From NCBI GenBank assembly GCA_006384855.1, contig VCJN01002889.1, positions 62,001-126,000 on the forward strand: a DNA stretch of 64,000 bases, read 5' to 3'. The notes below the pieces were generated by a model. The model saw only the letters and a program-made list of their open reading frames with translations, was not told the DNA's origin and did not search any database. Origin of the DNA: Tetraselmis striata (lineage: Eukaryota > Chlorophyta > Chlorodendrophyceae > Chlorodendrales > Chlorodendraceae). This document shows, piece after piece, positions 53,601-62,900 of this stretch. Each line of letters opens with the position of its first letter. The first letter of the stretch is position 1. Position numbers and translations under genes: made by a program.

Positions 53601-54883
53601 GCTGGTGAGCTATGCACCCTCGCACACCCCAAGGGGGGGGGAGGGGGGGGGGTGGGGGGGAGCAACCTGTCCAGTTCCAGGAATCCAAGGTGAAAATCGA
53701 GAAATTCCCTGTCATTTTCGATGGAATCAGCAATGAGTTGGAAGAATGCAATTCAGAATTCCAGAAATTCACTGTTGCATTCCATGGAAACCCACACAGA
53801 ATTCCAGGAATCCAAGGCGGAGTTTTAGAAATCCATTCTCAAGTTGGGCAATTTTGACATGAAACTTCAGACATCTGACCGTTCCCCTGCGCGCAAACCC
53901 GGCCAGCGGGCGCCATGCATATCAGATGCCTGCTACAAAATCCCCGGAATTCCCCGGATGTCTGCTTGGCCCGTCCGAGGCTCATCTTCCCTGCGGCTCA
54001 CTCTCGCTCGTGTCCGCGCGCCCGCGCAGGTGAAGGATGTGCTGTTTGAGCCGGTCCGGAAGACGCAGGACGCGACGCACTTCAAGTGGGTGGCGGTGGA
54101 CGGGAAGCAGATGATCGAGGCCTGCTCGCCCGGCGACCCCGACGCCTTTGCCGCCACGCTGCAGTCGCTCGCAGGTGACCCCCCCCCCCCCCCCCTTCGG
54201 ACTCCCCCGTCGATCACCACCGAGCCTGGTTATGGCTTTTGATGTGGTCTGTGCATCTGGGGTGAGGAGTGGGAGGGGCCGCGCTCGTGTCAGGGGGGGG
54301 GGGGGGGGTAGGCCCGCAGGAAAGAAGCGGGGCAGGCCAGGTGAGAGCGCTCTTGCGCTGATCGTGGCCGGGGTATACCCGGTGGCGGCACTGCCCTCCT
54401 CCGATCGCCTCCCCCGGCATGCGCAAATCCCATACTCACCCGCGGCATGCACCTCACTGGGGCCGCTGTCTTCATGGGGGTTGACGCCCAGTGGGCATTG
54501 AATGCTCCGCGTCGGCGCGTGTGCCGTTTCTCGGGCCCGCAGCCAGCGATAGCAGGGAAGGCAGGGGAAGAGAAGGTGCCGGGAGGTGGAGGTGTGAGGG
54601 GGCATCATTGCGACGCGCTAAACATGCGGAGGTGGCTCTAGTAACAGTACCCACATGTTGTGGTCATACCCCCCCCCCCCCGCCCCCCCTCCCCCGGTGG
54701 ATGCTGGTGGGGCTGATGCGGTGCTTGTGGGGCGCAGCGGAGGGCAAGGCGGACCAGGTGCACACGCCGCTCATCACGCTGCGTGACTTTGACCGCGCCT
54801 GCGAGCGCGCGCGCCCCACCGTCAGCGAATCCGACCTCGCCAGCCACCAGAAGTTCACGGAAGAGTTTGGCGAGGAGGGCTGA
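50656..54883 (+). CDS. VPS4: VPS4 AAA ATPase (ESCRT disassembly), one-base frameshift in Walker A
   Basis: Exons 50656-50686, 50894-51036, 51232-51372, 51676-51744, 52051-52262, 52743-52835, 53275-53604, 54030-54174 and 54738-54883 give 436 residues if one missing base is allowed for. The N-terminal MIT domain ([40 protein letters not shown]) binds ESCRT-III. The AAA domain shows [20 protein letters not shown], the P-loop, Walker B IVFIDEIDSLC, sensor [20 protein letters not shown] and the VPS4-type C-terminal helix. It uses ATP to recycle ESCRT-III in endosomal sorting and cytokinesis. Exon 5 is 212 nt between phase-0 introns, one short of a codon multiple: at about 52176-52181 GGGCCGCC runs directly into GGCACGGGCAAG, so GPPGTGKS is broken. 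Either a sequence error or a real lesion. Confidence 0.93.
52176..52190 (+). other. Single-base deletion in the VPS4 P-loop codons
   Basis: The reading GGG CCG CC- GGC ACG GGC AAG restores GPPGTGK only if one base is added after CCGCC. Upstream and downstream coding (LLYGPP, then [20 protein letters not shown]) is intact in two different frames with no gap. Every other exon of the gene is in phase. The site is a GC-rich near-homopolymer, where base drop-outs are common in sequencing. Confidence 0.85.
53041..53068 (+). repeat. Short inverted repeat shared by VPS4 introns 6 and 7
   Basis: AATCCATGGAAAATGACAGT near 53042 in intron 6 has a diverged reverse-complement partner near 53700-53727 in intron 7 (reads as ATTCCATCGAAAATGACAGG on the minus strand). 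Both introns are also rich in GGAATTC/GAATCC words, unlike the GC-rich DNA around them. They may be parts of one small dispersed repeat in opposite orientations. Confidence 0.55.
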
Positions 54884-55559
54884 CCGGGCGGCGCCGCGGG
54901 GGGCGGGGGGGGGGGGGGGGGGGCGAGGAGCGGAGCGTCCCTCCCCGGCCGCCCCGCGCGCGCGGATGGGGGCCGCGGATGGGCTCTGCTGCCCCGCCTG
55001 CCCGGTCGCGGGCGGCGGCGGCACATGTGCCCCTGCGGGGTGGTGTAATATGATAGCTCGTAGAATACTGTCGGCCTGGCCCGGCGAGCAGCTTGTGGGC
55101 AGGACTGCGTACCTGTCGATGGGGCTGTCCATGCGCCGCCCCTTCGCCGCCAGAGACCTCCGGGCAGGGGCGTGGTAGTGCGCAGGTGAGTGACAGAGAC
55201 CGGCAGGAATGGGGTTGGGGGGGGCGGGTTAACATGGCTCCGGATGGCGGGCTGTGAGAAGCTGCCGCATATGAGCTGTGCGGCGGAGTGCCATCGGGCT
55301 CACAACCAGCGGTGGGTGCTGCTTGGCGCATTGCCCAAACGGCGCTTTTTGGCCCCGCCATGCGCCACTGCTTGAAATGCGCGTGGAGTCTTTGCCCTCA
55401 GGCAAGGCTGCCGGGCGGCTCTTCCCATGTCACCGTTTCATTGCGGGGTCCGAAATGGAATCATATTTGGCCGGATTTGCTGAGTGTGCGACAGCTTCTT
55501 GGACATGCACATGGCAAGTCACGCTGTGCGGTGCGCTACATGGCAAGCACTTTTGGCAG
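54884..55559. other. VPS4 3' flank, no gene seen
   Basis: The VPS4 stop is followed by a G run (54909-54922). TGTAA at 55044-55048, about 160 nt after the stop, is a possible polyadenylation element. No gene was recognised. Confidence 0.45.
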
Positions 55560-56250
55560 CAGTATGCAAGGAGTGCCGCATCAAAGCGCACGCAAGCCAC
55601 CACACTGGCCGTGCTCCAATGTTGAAGAAGAGAGCAGACACTTGCGAACATGCCTGGATAGATGGCCCCGGCATTAACATCTCTGATTTTTAGATGGTTT
55701 GTCTCTGCTGTTTTAAATACTACGGTTTCATGTCAGCGGCTCATCAAGTCTGCAATCCTCGCCGTTGATGTAGCGACAATAGTAACAACTACACAGCGCT
55801 TCTGGGCTCATTCGCCAAATTGTCGCAAGTATTCCAAAGCCGCCGGATGATATTGGACACTGCGCGCATTACGATGCTGACCTGTACTCCTAAGCCCCGG
55901 CGGCGGGTGTGCATGAGCATCAAAGCCAACCAGACTGGCCGTGCTCCAATGTTGAAGAGAGCAGACACTTGCAAACACGCCTGGATAGATGGCCCCGTCT
56001 CTAACTTTTAGAGGGTTCGTCTGCTGTTTCAAGTAGTCGCCACTACGGTTTCAAACAGGCCAGCGGCTCTACAAGTCATCGGCAATCCTCGTAGTCGTTG
56101 ATATATACCGTAGTCGCTGCTACGCAGCGCTTGGGGCTCATTCGCCAAATTGTCCCGAGTATTCCAAAGCCGCCGGACGATATTGGTCGTCGCTGCGCGC
56201 ATTACGATGCTGACCTGTAATCCTAAGCCCCGGCGGCAGGTGCGCATGAG
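55560..56250. repeat. 330-bp tandem repeat, about two copies
   Basis: GGCCGTGCTCCAATGTTGAAG recurs at a 330-bp interval (about 55609 and 55939). GGGCTCATTCGCCAAATTGTC recurs at the same interval (55804 and 56134). The copies differ by small indels and substitutions. The array ends shortly before the tyrosine-recombinase element. Confidence 0.85.
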
Positions 56251-56327
56251 CGCCTATCACTCGATTGAATTACAAAAGGCCAGTAATATAAGAAATCCAC
56301 CGCTATACCTGAACTGCGGTATACCTG

Positions 56328-56353
56328 TTTCAAAGTTGAGTCTGGTTTTGCCA
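56328..56353 (-). repeat. B2 repeat of the YR element
   Basis: A 26-bp sequence (plus strand begins TTTCAAAGTTGAGTCTGG) identical to B1 at 56633-56658. It marks the putative outer 3' end of the element in element orientation. Confidence 0.8.
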
Positions 56354-56446
56354 AAAAGGTCGCGCAGGCTGTTTTACACGGTCAAGAGCCGAAATTGGCA
56401 GGAAGGTTTAGCGAAAAGCGTGGAGGGAAAACGGAGTCAGGGGGGG

Positions 56447-56632
56447 CGCTGCGTGGAACGCAGCGAAAACTGGAAGATGGCAGGCTCAGCTGTTCTGGCT
56501 GCTTTTATGTCTACTCGTGCTGCACCCAACAAGGGCGCAACAACAGTTACTAGTTCCCGTACCACTGCGCAGCACTTGTAGCTGAAAAGCGGTTAGGTCA
56601 AGGATGGAAACCCCATAAACTAGTTTAGATCA
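56447..56632 (-). repeat. A2 direct repeat of the YR element (186 bp)
   Basis: Identical to A1 at 59363-59548. The plus-strand left end is a perfect 7-bp palindrome around a 5-nt centre, CGCTGCGTGGAACGCAGCG (56447-56465), a form typical of a tyrosine-recombinase binding or crossover site. Confidence 0.92.
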
Positions 56633-56658
56633 TTTCAAAGTTGAGTCTGGTTTTGCCA
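56633..56658 (-). repeat. B1 repeat of the YR element
   Basis: 26 bp identical to B2 and directly adjacent to A2, with no bases between (A2 ends at 56632). It is followed inward by the 3' part of the recombinase ORF region. Confidence 0.85.
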
Positions 56659-56711
56659 GTCTTGAGCGAACGTAGAGAGCGGTGGATTGACGGAGAAGGG
56701 GTAGCGCCAAG

Positions 56712-58337
56712 TCATGAAGGAGGCACTGGGAAGGCCACCGCTGCGGAGTCGTGTTGGACTTGGAAGTGGCGGAGGGGGGCGATGTGTCCAAAGAAGAACC
56801 ACGCACCAGGAGAAGGAAGAACGTTGGGGTCGATGTAGTCCAGAACGACATCGGAGTTAGTGGCCCAACCGCCTTGGTAGCGGATGTGGGACAGTGGCGC
56901 TCCGATGGCGTTTGCTGCAGAGGCTGCGCCCTTGCGTAGACTGTGTGAAGTCCAGGAAGTGCCAGCAGGAGGGGCAGCGTTGACTAGGTTGACCGCTGTA
57001 GACAACCAGTCTGACATCGTAGCCGCAGTCCAAGGTTTTGACTGCTCAGCCACATTGACAGCCCAGAAGTTGGAGGCAGCCAAGCCAACAGTAACCAGGG
57101 GGACAGACTGGACGTTGTCGATGAAGTAGCGCAAGAGTCGTGCCACTCGAGGGTGCTCGGACACTGGAAGGAGAAGTACGCGCAGGTCGTCGGGTCCCCG
57201 ACGGCCAGCGCGACCCTTCTCGCGGTAGACTTGCAGGGTGATGTTGTAGGTGTCGACATGCACATCTTGCGCTCGACAGGAGACGCCAGTAAGGCCCCTG
57301 GCAAAGAACAGGAAGTTGACAACCGAGGCCAAGAGGGCTCGGTAGTCGAGGTGGGACTCTGGGTAAGGAGCAGACACAATTAGCTCGGCCTTTGAGACGA
57401 AGCGGTAAGCTACATCCGCAGGCAGAGGGACACGCAAGGGGGCAGCGTCCAGTCGGCGCTGCCGCAACATTAACCCACGCCTTGCCGAAGTGAGGTGTAG
57501 GCTGTCCTTGGCGATCGGGACGAGGTTGTGCAGCTCGAAGAAGGTGTTGATGGCAGACAGGTAGGGCTGCAGCGACTTAGCTGCGATGTGCTCTCGCTCC
57601 CCGATCCAGGCAACGTACCGAACAACAGTAGCAGTAGTCGCCTCTAGAGGGCTGATGTTCTCGGAGTCGTGGCAGAACTCAGCGAACTGAGACAGTCTGC
57701 CGGCGTAGCTCTTGAGGGTCTGCGCGCTGAGGGAGCTGGAGAGCAGGTCCAGCGTCCGCTGACCTAGCTCGTCTGAGCCGAACGCGTCCTGTAGGCGGGA
57801 TCGCAGTGACGCAGCCCACGGAGCGATAGCTGCGGGCTCGTCGATTACGTAGGTGCGCCGTTTTACTGACAGAGTGCCACCGGCACGGCCACTGTTCGCA
57901 AAGTACTCGGCAGCAGCGGTTAGGTTCCCGGCGGTTGGCCGGTAGTTGCTGGACGGGTTTGCAGTAGCTTCAGTACGGGTTTGCGGGGCTAGGTTCAGGT
58001 AGGAGGGCCGCCCCGCGCGCCCTTCGCGCTCGTAGCGCCTGTCCCGTGCGTAACGTACACGCGCGAAACTTGGTCGTTGCGAACCGGTTGTAACTCGTAG
58101 TGTAACAACCGACGAACGCAGAAGTGGTGTTGTACGGAAAAAGGTTGGTTGAACCGCCATGTGCAGGTGTGCGGATGGTTGAGCCGCACTCGGCTGTAGC
58201 TGTAAGAAGCGCCGCACCGAGGAAGGTCTAAATGAAGTCTGTAAGGTGGGGGGGTCAGGTCCTGACACAGGGCGCTCATCCCGCCGTTGAGCTGCAAGGG
58301 TGCGTTTTGCGGCGGTCACCGAAAGGTGGCCTCGCAA
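56712..58337 (-). CDS. Tyrosine recombinase (phage-integrase fold) of a DIRS/Crypton-like element
   Basis: 541-codon intronless ORF. The C-terminal catalytic half contains FLFFARGLTGVSCRAQDVHV with the likely first catalytic Arg, YREKGRAGRRGPDDLRVL, the HxxR box SHSLRKGAASAANAIG (H465, R468), IRYQGGWATNSDVVLDYID with W491 and the candidate nucleophile Tyr501. The core-binding SAM-like domain precedes it (QTLKSYAGRLSQFAEFCHDS, SLQPYLSAINTFFELHN). Such enzymes cut and rejoin DNA through a covalent phosphotyrosine and integrate circular DNA without target duplication. The N-terminal ~110 residues are basic and unconserved. Translation may start at an internal Met. There is no frameshift or stop. 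Confidence 0.88.
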   Translation of the reverse strand: MRGHLSVTAAKRTLAAQRRDERPVSGPDPPTLQTSFRPSSVRRFLQLQPSAAQPSAHLHMAVQPTFFRTTPLLRSSVVTLRVTTGSQRPSFARVRYARDRRYEREGRAGRPSYLNLAPQTRTEATANPSSNYRPTAGNLTAAAEYFANSGRAGGTLSVKRRTYVIDEPAAIAPWAASLRSRLQDAFGSDELGQRTLDLLSSSLSAQTLKSYAGRLSQFAEFCHDSENISPLEATTATVVRYVAWIGEREHIAAKSLQPYLSAINTFFELHNLVPIAKDSLHLTSARRGLMLRQRRLDAAPLRVPLPADVAYRFVSKAELIVSAPYPESHLDYRALLASVVNFLFFARGLTGVSCRAQDVHVDTYNITLQVYREKGRAGRRGPDDLRVLLLPVSEHPRVARLLRYFIDNVQSVPLVTVGLAASNFWAVNVAEQSKPWTAATMSDWLSTAVNLVNAAPPAGTSWTSHSLRKGAASAANAIGAPLSHIRYQGGWATNSDVVLDYIDPNVLPSPGAWFFFGHIAPLRHFQVQHDSAAVAFPVPPS

Positions 58338-58373
58338 GGCTCCTGCAGCTCCGACGAGCGGCGCCCCACACCG

Positions 58374-59282
58374 TCATTCGTGCTCACCTTCGCGGCTACG
58401 TCCACGTCCGCCGCCACGTCCTCGCCCACGCCCGCGACCTGCAACTGCAGCCGCCACTCGAGAAGTAGCGGTCGCCTTGGCGCTGCTGGCAACGGTCGCC
58501 TCGAAGACACGACGCTCGTAGTCCCGCATGAGGTCCCCAAAAATCGCGGAGCCCAGATGCTCCGAAGCGGGTTGAAAATGCTGGGCTCGCAGCACGTCCA
58601 GAACACCTTGGTCACCGTGCACACGCTTGATCTCATTGAGCTTCCGTAGGAAGGCCAAACGAAACCGAAACGCCTTGTCGATGGCCTCGGCGTGGTTCCG
58701 GGCTCTCGCGAGGTAGGGGGTGAAGTCCTGGTTGCTGGAAGGGACGTAGGGCAGTAGCTCGTCGAGCGCCACGAACAGGGCGGCCATGTGAGCCCCGAAA
58801 CACGACATCCACAAATACTCCTCCTGGGCCGGCAAACGCCGGTCATCCTGCTTGAGGTACTCGTTCGTTAGGTCGGTGCTCAAAGGGAAAAGTCCAGGCA
58901 CTCGGCTGACCGGTCGAACGGCCTCGTAACCAGACTCTGCTCTCTGCAGTAGCTCTGGCACCGCGAGGTAATCATCCTCGGCACTCGCGGATTTTGCTCC
59001 GACACGGCCGCTCTGGGCTAGCTCTAGCAAGTCGGGGCGCTCTGCGGCTCCCCCGCTGCCTGTCGGCTGTCTCGCGAAGCGCTGCCCTGAGCCGGAGCCA
59101 TGTGCCCCCTCTCCATCAACAACGCCATCACGAACCGTCAATTGTGCCACAGCTGTAGCCAGCTCTCGCAGTAATGAAGACTGGGCCCTCATATCTGCGT
59201 TCAGCGACTGCAGCGTCGGCTCAGCGACGGGTTCTTCTCCATCTGACATAGTAACGCACGGACGTACGGACGAGAATATCAC
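58374..59282 (-). CDS. Gag-like ORF1 of the YR element
   Basis: 302-codon ORF upstream of the recombinase in the same direction, 36 bp away. The natural start may be the second Met (MSDGEEPVAEPTLQSLNADM, at 59249). It opens with an acidic helical segment suited to a coiled coil (residues about 12-48). A globular middle follows (PLSTDLTNEYLKQDDRRLPA, FTPYLARARNHAEAIDKAFR), and the end is a basic [17 protein letters not shown] tail. Coiled coil, helical core and RGG-type nucleic-acid-binding tail is the usual pattern of Gag proteins in DIRS/Ngaro elements. No zinc knuckle is present. The function as structural protein is inferred from position and composition only. Confidence 0.65.
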   Translation of the reverse strand: MIFSSVRPCVTMSDGEEPVAEPTLQSLNADMRAQSSLLRELATAVAQLTVRDGVVDGEGAHGSGSGQRFARQPTGSGGAAERPDLLELAQSGRVGAKSASAEDDYLAVPELLQRAESGYEAVRPVSRVPGLFPLSTDLTNEYLKQDDRRLPAQEEYLWMSCFGAHMAALFVALDELLPYVPSSNQDFTPYLARARNHAEAIDKAFRFRLAFLRKLNEIKRVHGDQGVLDVLRAQHFQPASEHLGSAIFGDLMRDYERRVFEATVASSAKATATSRVAAAVAGRGRGRGRGGGRGRSREGEHE

Positions 59283-59362
59283 ACTCGGGTGGCGAGCCGG
59301 GTGTGGTCTTGAACAACCTGGGGTGACCTTGCTCGCAACGGGTTACGAGACAGTTTTTACAT

Positions 59363-59548
59363 CGCTGCGTGGAACGCAGCGAAAACTGGAAGATGGCAGG
59401 CTCAGCTGTTCTGGCTGCTTTTATGTCTACTCGTGCTGCACCCAACAAGGGCGCAACAACAGTTACTAGTTCCCGTACCACTGCGCAGCACTTGTAGCTG
59501 AAAAGCGGTTAGGTCAAGGATGGAAACCCCATAAACTAGTTTAGATCA
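59363..59548 (-). repeat. A1 direct repeat of the YR element (186 bp)
   Basis: Identical to A2. It includes the same palindrome at 59363-59381. In element orientation it is the 5' end and would carry the promoter, but I see no specific promoter motif. Confidence 0.92.
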
Positions 59549-59968
59549 AACTGGATGCTGGCTGGAGATCAACACAACCGCTTATTTACATAGCGCATAC
59601 GGTCATACGGTCTCTCGCATACGATGGTATTAAGGATTTAATGACCACAATTTCACACCCAATTCGATTTTTGAACTCTTCGCCGATGTTGATCGATCTT
59701 AGCAAGTAATACCTGTATATGCTACTAGAAGTCTGTAAGTACTGAATCGTGGCATCTTCGCCGCTCGACCGCTATTCTGTTTCGCGCGCTTTTTCCGTCG
59801 CCTTCTTGTTGATACTCTCGAGTATGGAGTGCTTCAGACCCGCAGATCGTTTGCTGGGAGTCGCCGCCGGCGACGACCAAGGCACTTCCCGCCCTAGCCC
59901 CTGTCCCACACCTGCGATCCCGGCCACTGCCGGCCCCACCCTGACCCTTTCCCGCATCCCCCGCCGAC
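59549..59968. other. SEC63 upstream region
   Basis: This is 420 bp between the YR element end and the SEC63 start codon. It must contain the SEC63 promoter and 5' UTR. The YR element lies head-to-head with SEC63 and may have inserted into its upstream region. Confidence 0.5.
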
Positions 59969-62900
59969 ATGGAGGACCAGCAGCGGCACGAGGGCAGCTC
60001 CCCGCTGTTCGCGATCTTCGTCCTGTCGCTGCTGGTGCTGTTCGCGGTGCCGTACAGCCTGTACCGCGCGTGCGCCGGATCTGACGACGCCGCCACACAC
60101 AAGGCCTGGGCCAAGGTGCCCTCACATGTCCCCTCTACCTCCCGCCTCGCCTCCCCCGCCGTAATGGAGAACTGCCACGAGGCGTGCTGCAGAGCGGATC
60201 GCCACCGCAGGCGGGCCAACGAAGTAGAGAGGGTTGGGGGGGGGGGGGGGGGGGGGGGGGCGATCCGTTGCTGATTGACGCTGCGCCTGCGTCTGCGCCG
60301 TCCAGGATGGCAAGCAGCAGCAGAAGAAGAAGAGCGCCGCGCAGCGCCTGAAGGGCGCGTTCAGCGGAGGTTTGCGCCCACCTGCTTCGTCCTCCCCGAC
60401 AGCTCAGCCCCTCAACCCCTCCCCAAATCGCTTCTGATCCTGTTGTGCTGTTGGGACCTGATGCTCTGCAGGCAATTTGGTGCTGCTGCTGGCGTGGGGC
60501 GCCATCCTGGCGCTGCTGCTCTACATCCAGGCGGCGCAGCAGGAGTTGGCGCCCTTCGACCCGTACTCCATCATGCAGCTCAGCCCCGATGCCACGGAGA
60601 AGGACGTCAAGCGGCAGTACCGCGACCTCGCGCGCATCTACCACCCGGACAAGAACCCCGACCCCAAGGCCGCCGAGTACTTTGATCTGCTGGTGAAGGC
60701 GTACAAGGCGCTCACGGACGACACCGCGCGCGAGAACTATAAGAAGTACGGCCACCCGGACGGCCCGCAGGTGCGCCCGCATCCCACCCCTCTCCATAGG
60801 TGCATGACCCCCCCCCCCCCCCCCCCCCTCCTCCATGGCAGCCTTCCCTTTTCCGCCGCTCTGGCTCCCATCACCATCTGTCATACAATCCCAGTCTCCA
60901 AAGGAGTACATGTATCGCCGCATCGACAGACGGCAGCGAGCCGCCGCCACTGTTGCGCACATGGCCGTGACGGCCACCGAGCCCGGTTGAAACTAGCTGA
61001 TTAGGCGGCGGGACAGACGGGGTGCGACGATGCCAAAGGGCATGCGGCAGTACGGGGTGATTGCCACAAGCATGAGGCATAAGACACAATGCGATCCATC
61101 TCCGCCTCTCGCACCGTCTCAAGTCACTTGCACCGTTGCTCTACTCCGCCACGGGACTCGCTTGTGTGACTGAGGCAAGGCAAGAGAACACAGAAGGGGG
61201 AAGGGCCGGGGTGGGGGAGTCGCTTTCTGTCTCCGGTGGCACCATAATCAGAGGCTTGGCAAAGCGTAAGTATTCATGCCGTGTCGTACCTACCTTGTGG
61301 AGGCCGCTGAGATCCCTGACTTGACGCACTGCCGGCCTCCGCCTTGTCCCGGTGCCATTGGCAACGCGGTATTTTTTACCTTAGTTCTGCACAAACTACC
61401 GTGGTAGGTGGTTGTGGATGGGGTACCCGTTCCCCGCATTCATGACCACTGCTAGTCTATGGCTGGGACCACTGCTGGGTGACGCTGACCCCCCCTCGGC
61501 ATGACCCCGACCGGTGCGTGCAGGCGATGAACATCGGCGTGGCGATGCCGTCCTTCCTGTTCACCGCAGACAAGAAGACGGCGCCGCTGATGCTGCTGGG
61601 CCTGGTGGGCTTTGGCATCCTGCTGCCGCTGGTGGTGGCGGCGTGCTACCTCACGCGCAGCAACAAGTACGCGGGCCCCAACCAGGTGCAGCACGAGACG
61701 CTGGGCCTGTGGTTCACGCACCCCAAGTTTGGCGTGAAAGAGAGCCAGGGCCTGCGCCGCGTGCCCGACACGCTGGTCGTCGCCAAGGAGTTCATCGACA
61801 TGCCGGTGCCCAGCGAGCAAGGCCCAGCGCTGGAGGAGCTCAAGAAGCTCGTCACGCGCCACCACGCCGACCTCAAGGACATCAAGAAGGACTTTTGGAA
61901 GCGCAAGTCCTCCATCATCAAGGCGCACATGCTGCTGCTCGCGCACCTGGAGCGCGCGGGCGAGGAGGTGCCGCCGGCGCTGGAGGCCGACCTGCGCTTT
62001 GTGCTGCAGCGCGCGCCCAAGCTGCTGGCGGAGCTCATGAACGTGGCGGTCTACCCCCGCAAGCAGCACTATCTGTACGGCTGGATGGTGAGCCCGCGTT
62101 GTGATCTCCTCTGGATAACCCCAACTTGGCACTCCGTTTGATAACCAAACGCGATCATGGATCAACAACCCCCCTCACACACGATGTCGTAAGGTCGCGT
62201 ATCCTTGCTGAGCCCCTCCCGCCCTCGTCCGCATTGCTGCAGTGCCCGGCAGTGGCGGTAGTGGAGATGATGCAGTGCCTCACCCAGGCCGTCTCCATCC
62301 GCATCCGCAAGCCCGCCCTCGCCGGCAACGCCAAGGCGGACAAGGGCGGCGAGGCGGCGGCCGCGATGGCGCAGCTGCCCGGAATGGACTCGGACGTCGC
62401 TAAGAAGCTCGGGCGCAAGAAAGTGGGCGGCGCTGTACCCGCCCTGCGACCTGGACTCCCGGCGTCCTCGCATCTACGGCCACCGCCACAGCGAGATGTC
62501 CACCGACTGACCTCCACCCCCCCCCCCCCCCCCCTTCGCCCATCTCCCCCTCCCCCACCTTATTCGCAGGTCAAGTCGCTCCCCGATCTGGCAGCTCTCC
62601 CGGAGGGCGAGCGCAGCGCGCTGCTGTCCTCCGCCGGCTACAGCGCAGAGCAAGTGGCGGAGGCCAACACCTTCCTGGCGGCAATGCCAACGGTGTCCGC
62701 GGAGGTCACCTTTGACGTGGACGGGCAAAGCTCCGTCATGGAGGGCGACATGGTGGTGGCCACCGTGCGCACCGTGCTGACCCGACCCTCCCACAAGACC
62801 ACACCCTTCGACGTTGACGGTGCCCCCCTCCCCCCCCCCCACCTTCTCTTCCGCACATATCTGCCCTACGCTCAGCCAATGCGCTTTGGCTCATTTGTGG

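Larger units (their letters stand above)
56328..59548 (-). mobile_element. Tyrosine-recombinase retroelement-like transposon with split direct repeats, no RT
   Basis: In element orientation (minus strand) the order is: A1 direct repeat (59548-59363), Gag-like ORF (59282-58374), tyrosine recombinase ORF (58337-56712), B1 (56658-56633), A2 (56632-56447), a 93-bp spacer, and B2 (56353-56328). A1 and A2 are 186 bp and identical by eye; B1 and B2 are 26 bp and identical. B1 abuts A2 exactly. An A1-ORFs-B1-A2-B2 order is the split-direct-repeat signature of Ngaro/PAT-type DIRS retrotransposons. The 2.7-kb interior has no reverse transcriptase, RNase H or methyltransferase frame. It may be a non-autonomous derivative or a Crypton-like DNA element with a Gag-like partner. 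Both ORFs are open, suggesting recent activity. Confidence 0.8.

Noticed and set aside
56447-59548. LTR retrotransposon with 186-bp LTRs
   Set aside because: There is no protease, RT or DDE integrase, no TG...CA ends, no target-site duplication, and a tyrosine recombinase plus extra B repeats. The split-direct-repeat interpretation fits better.
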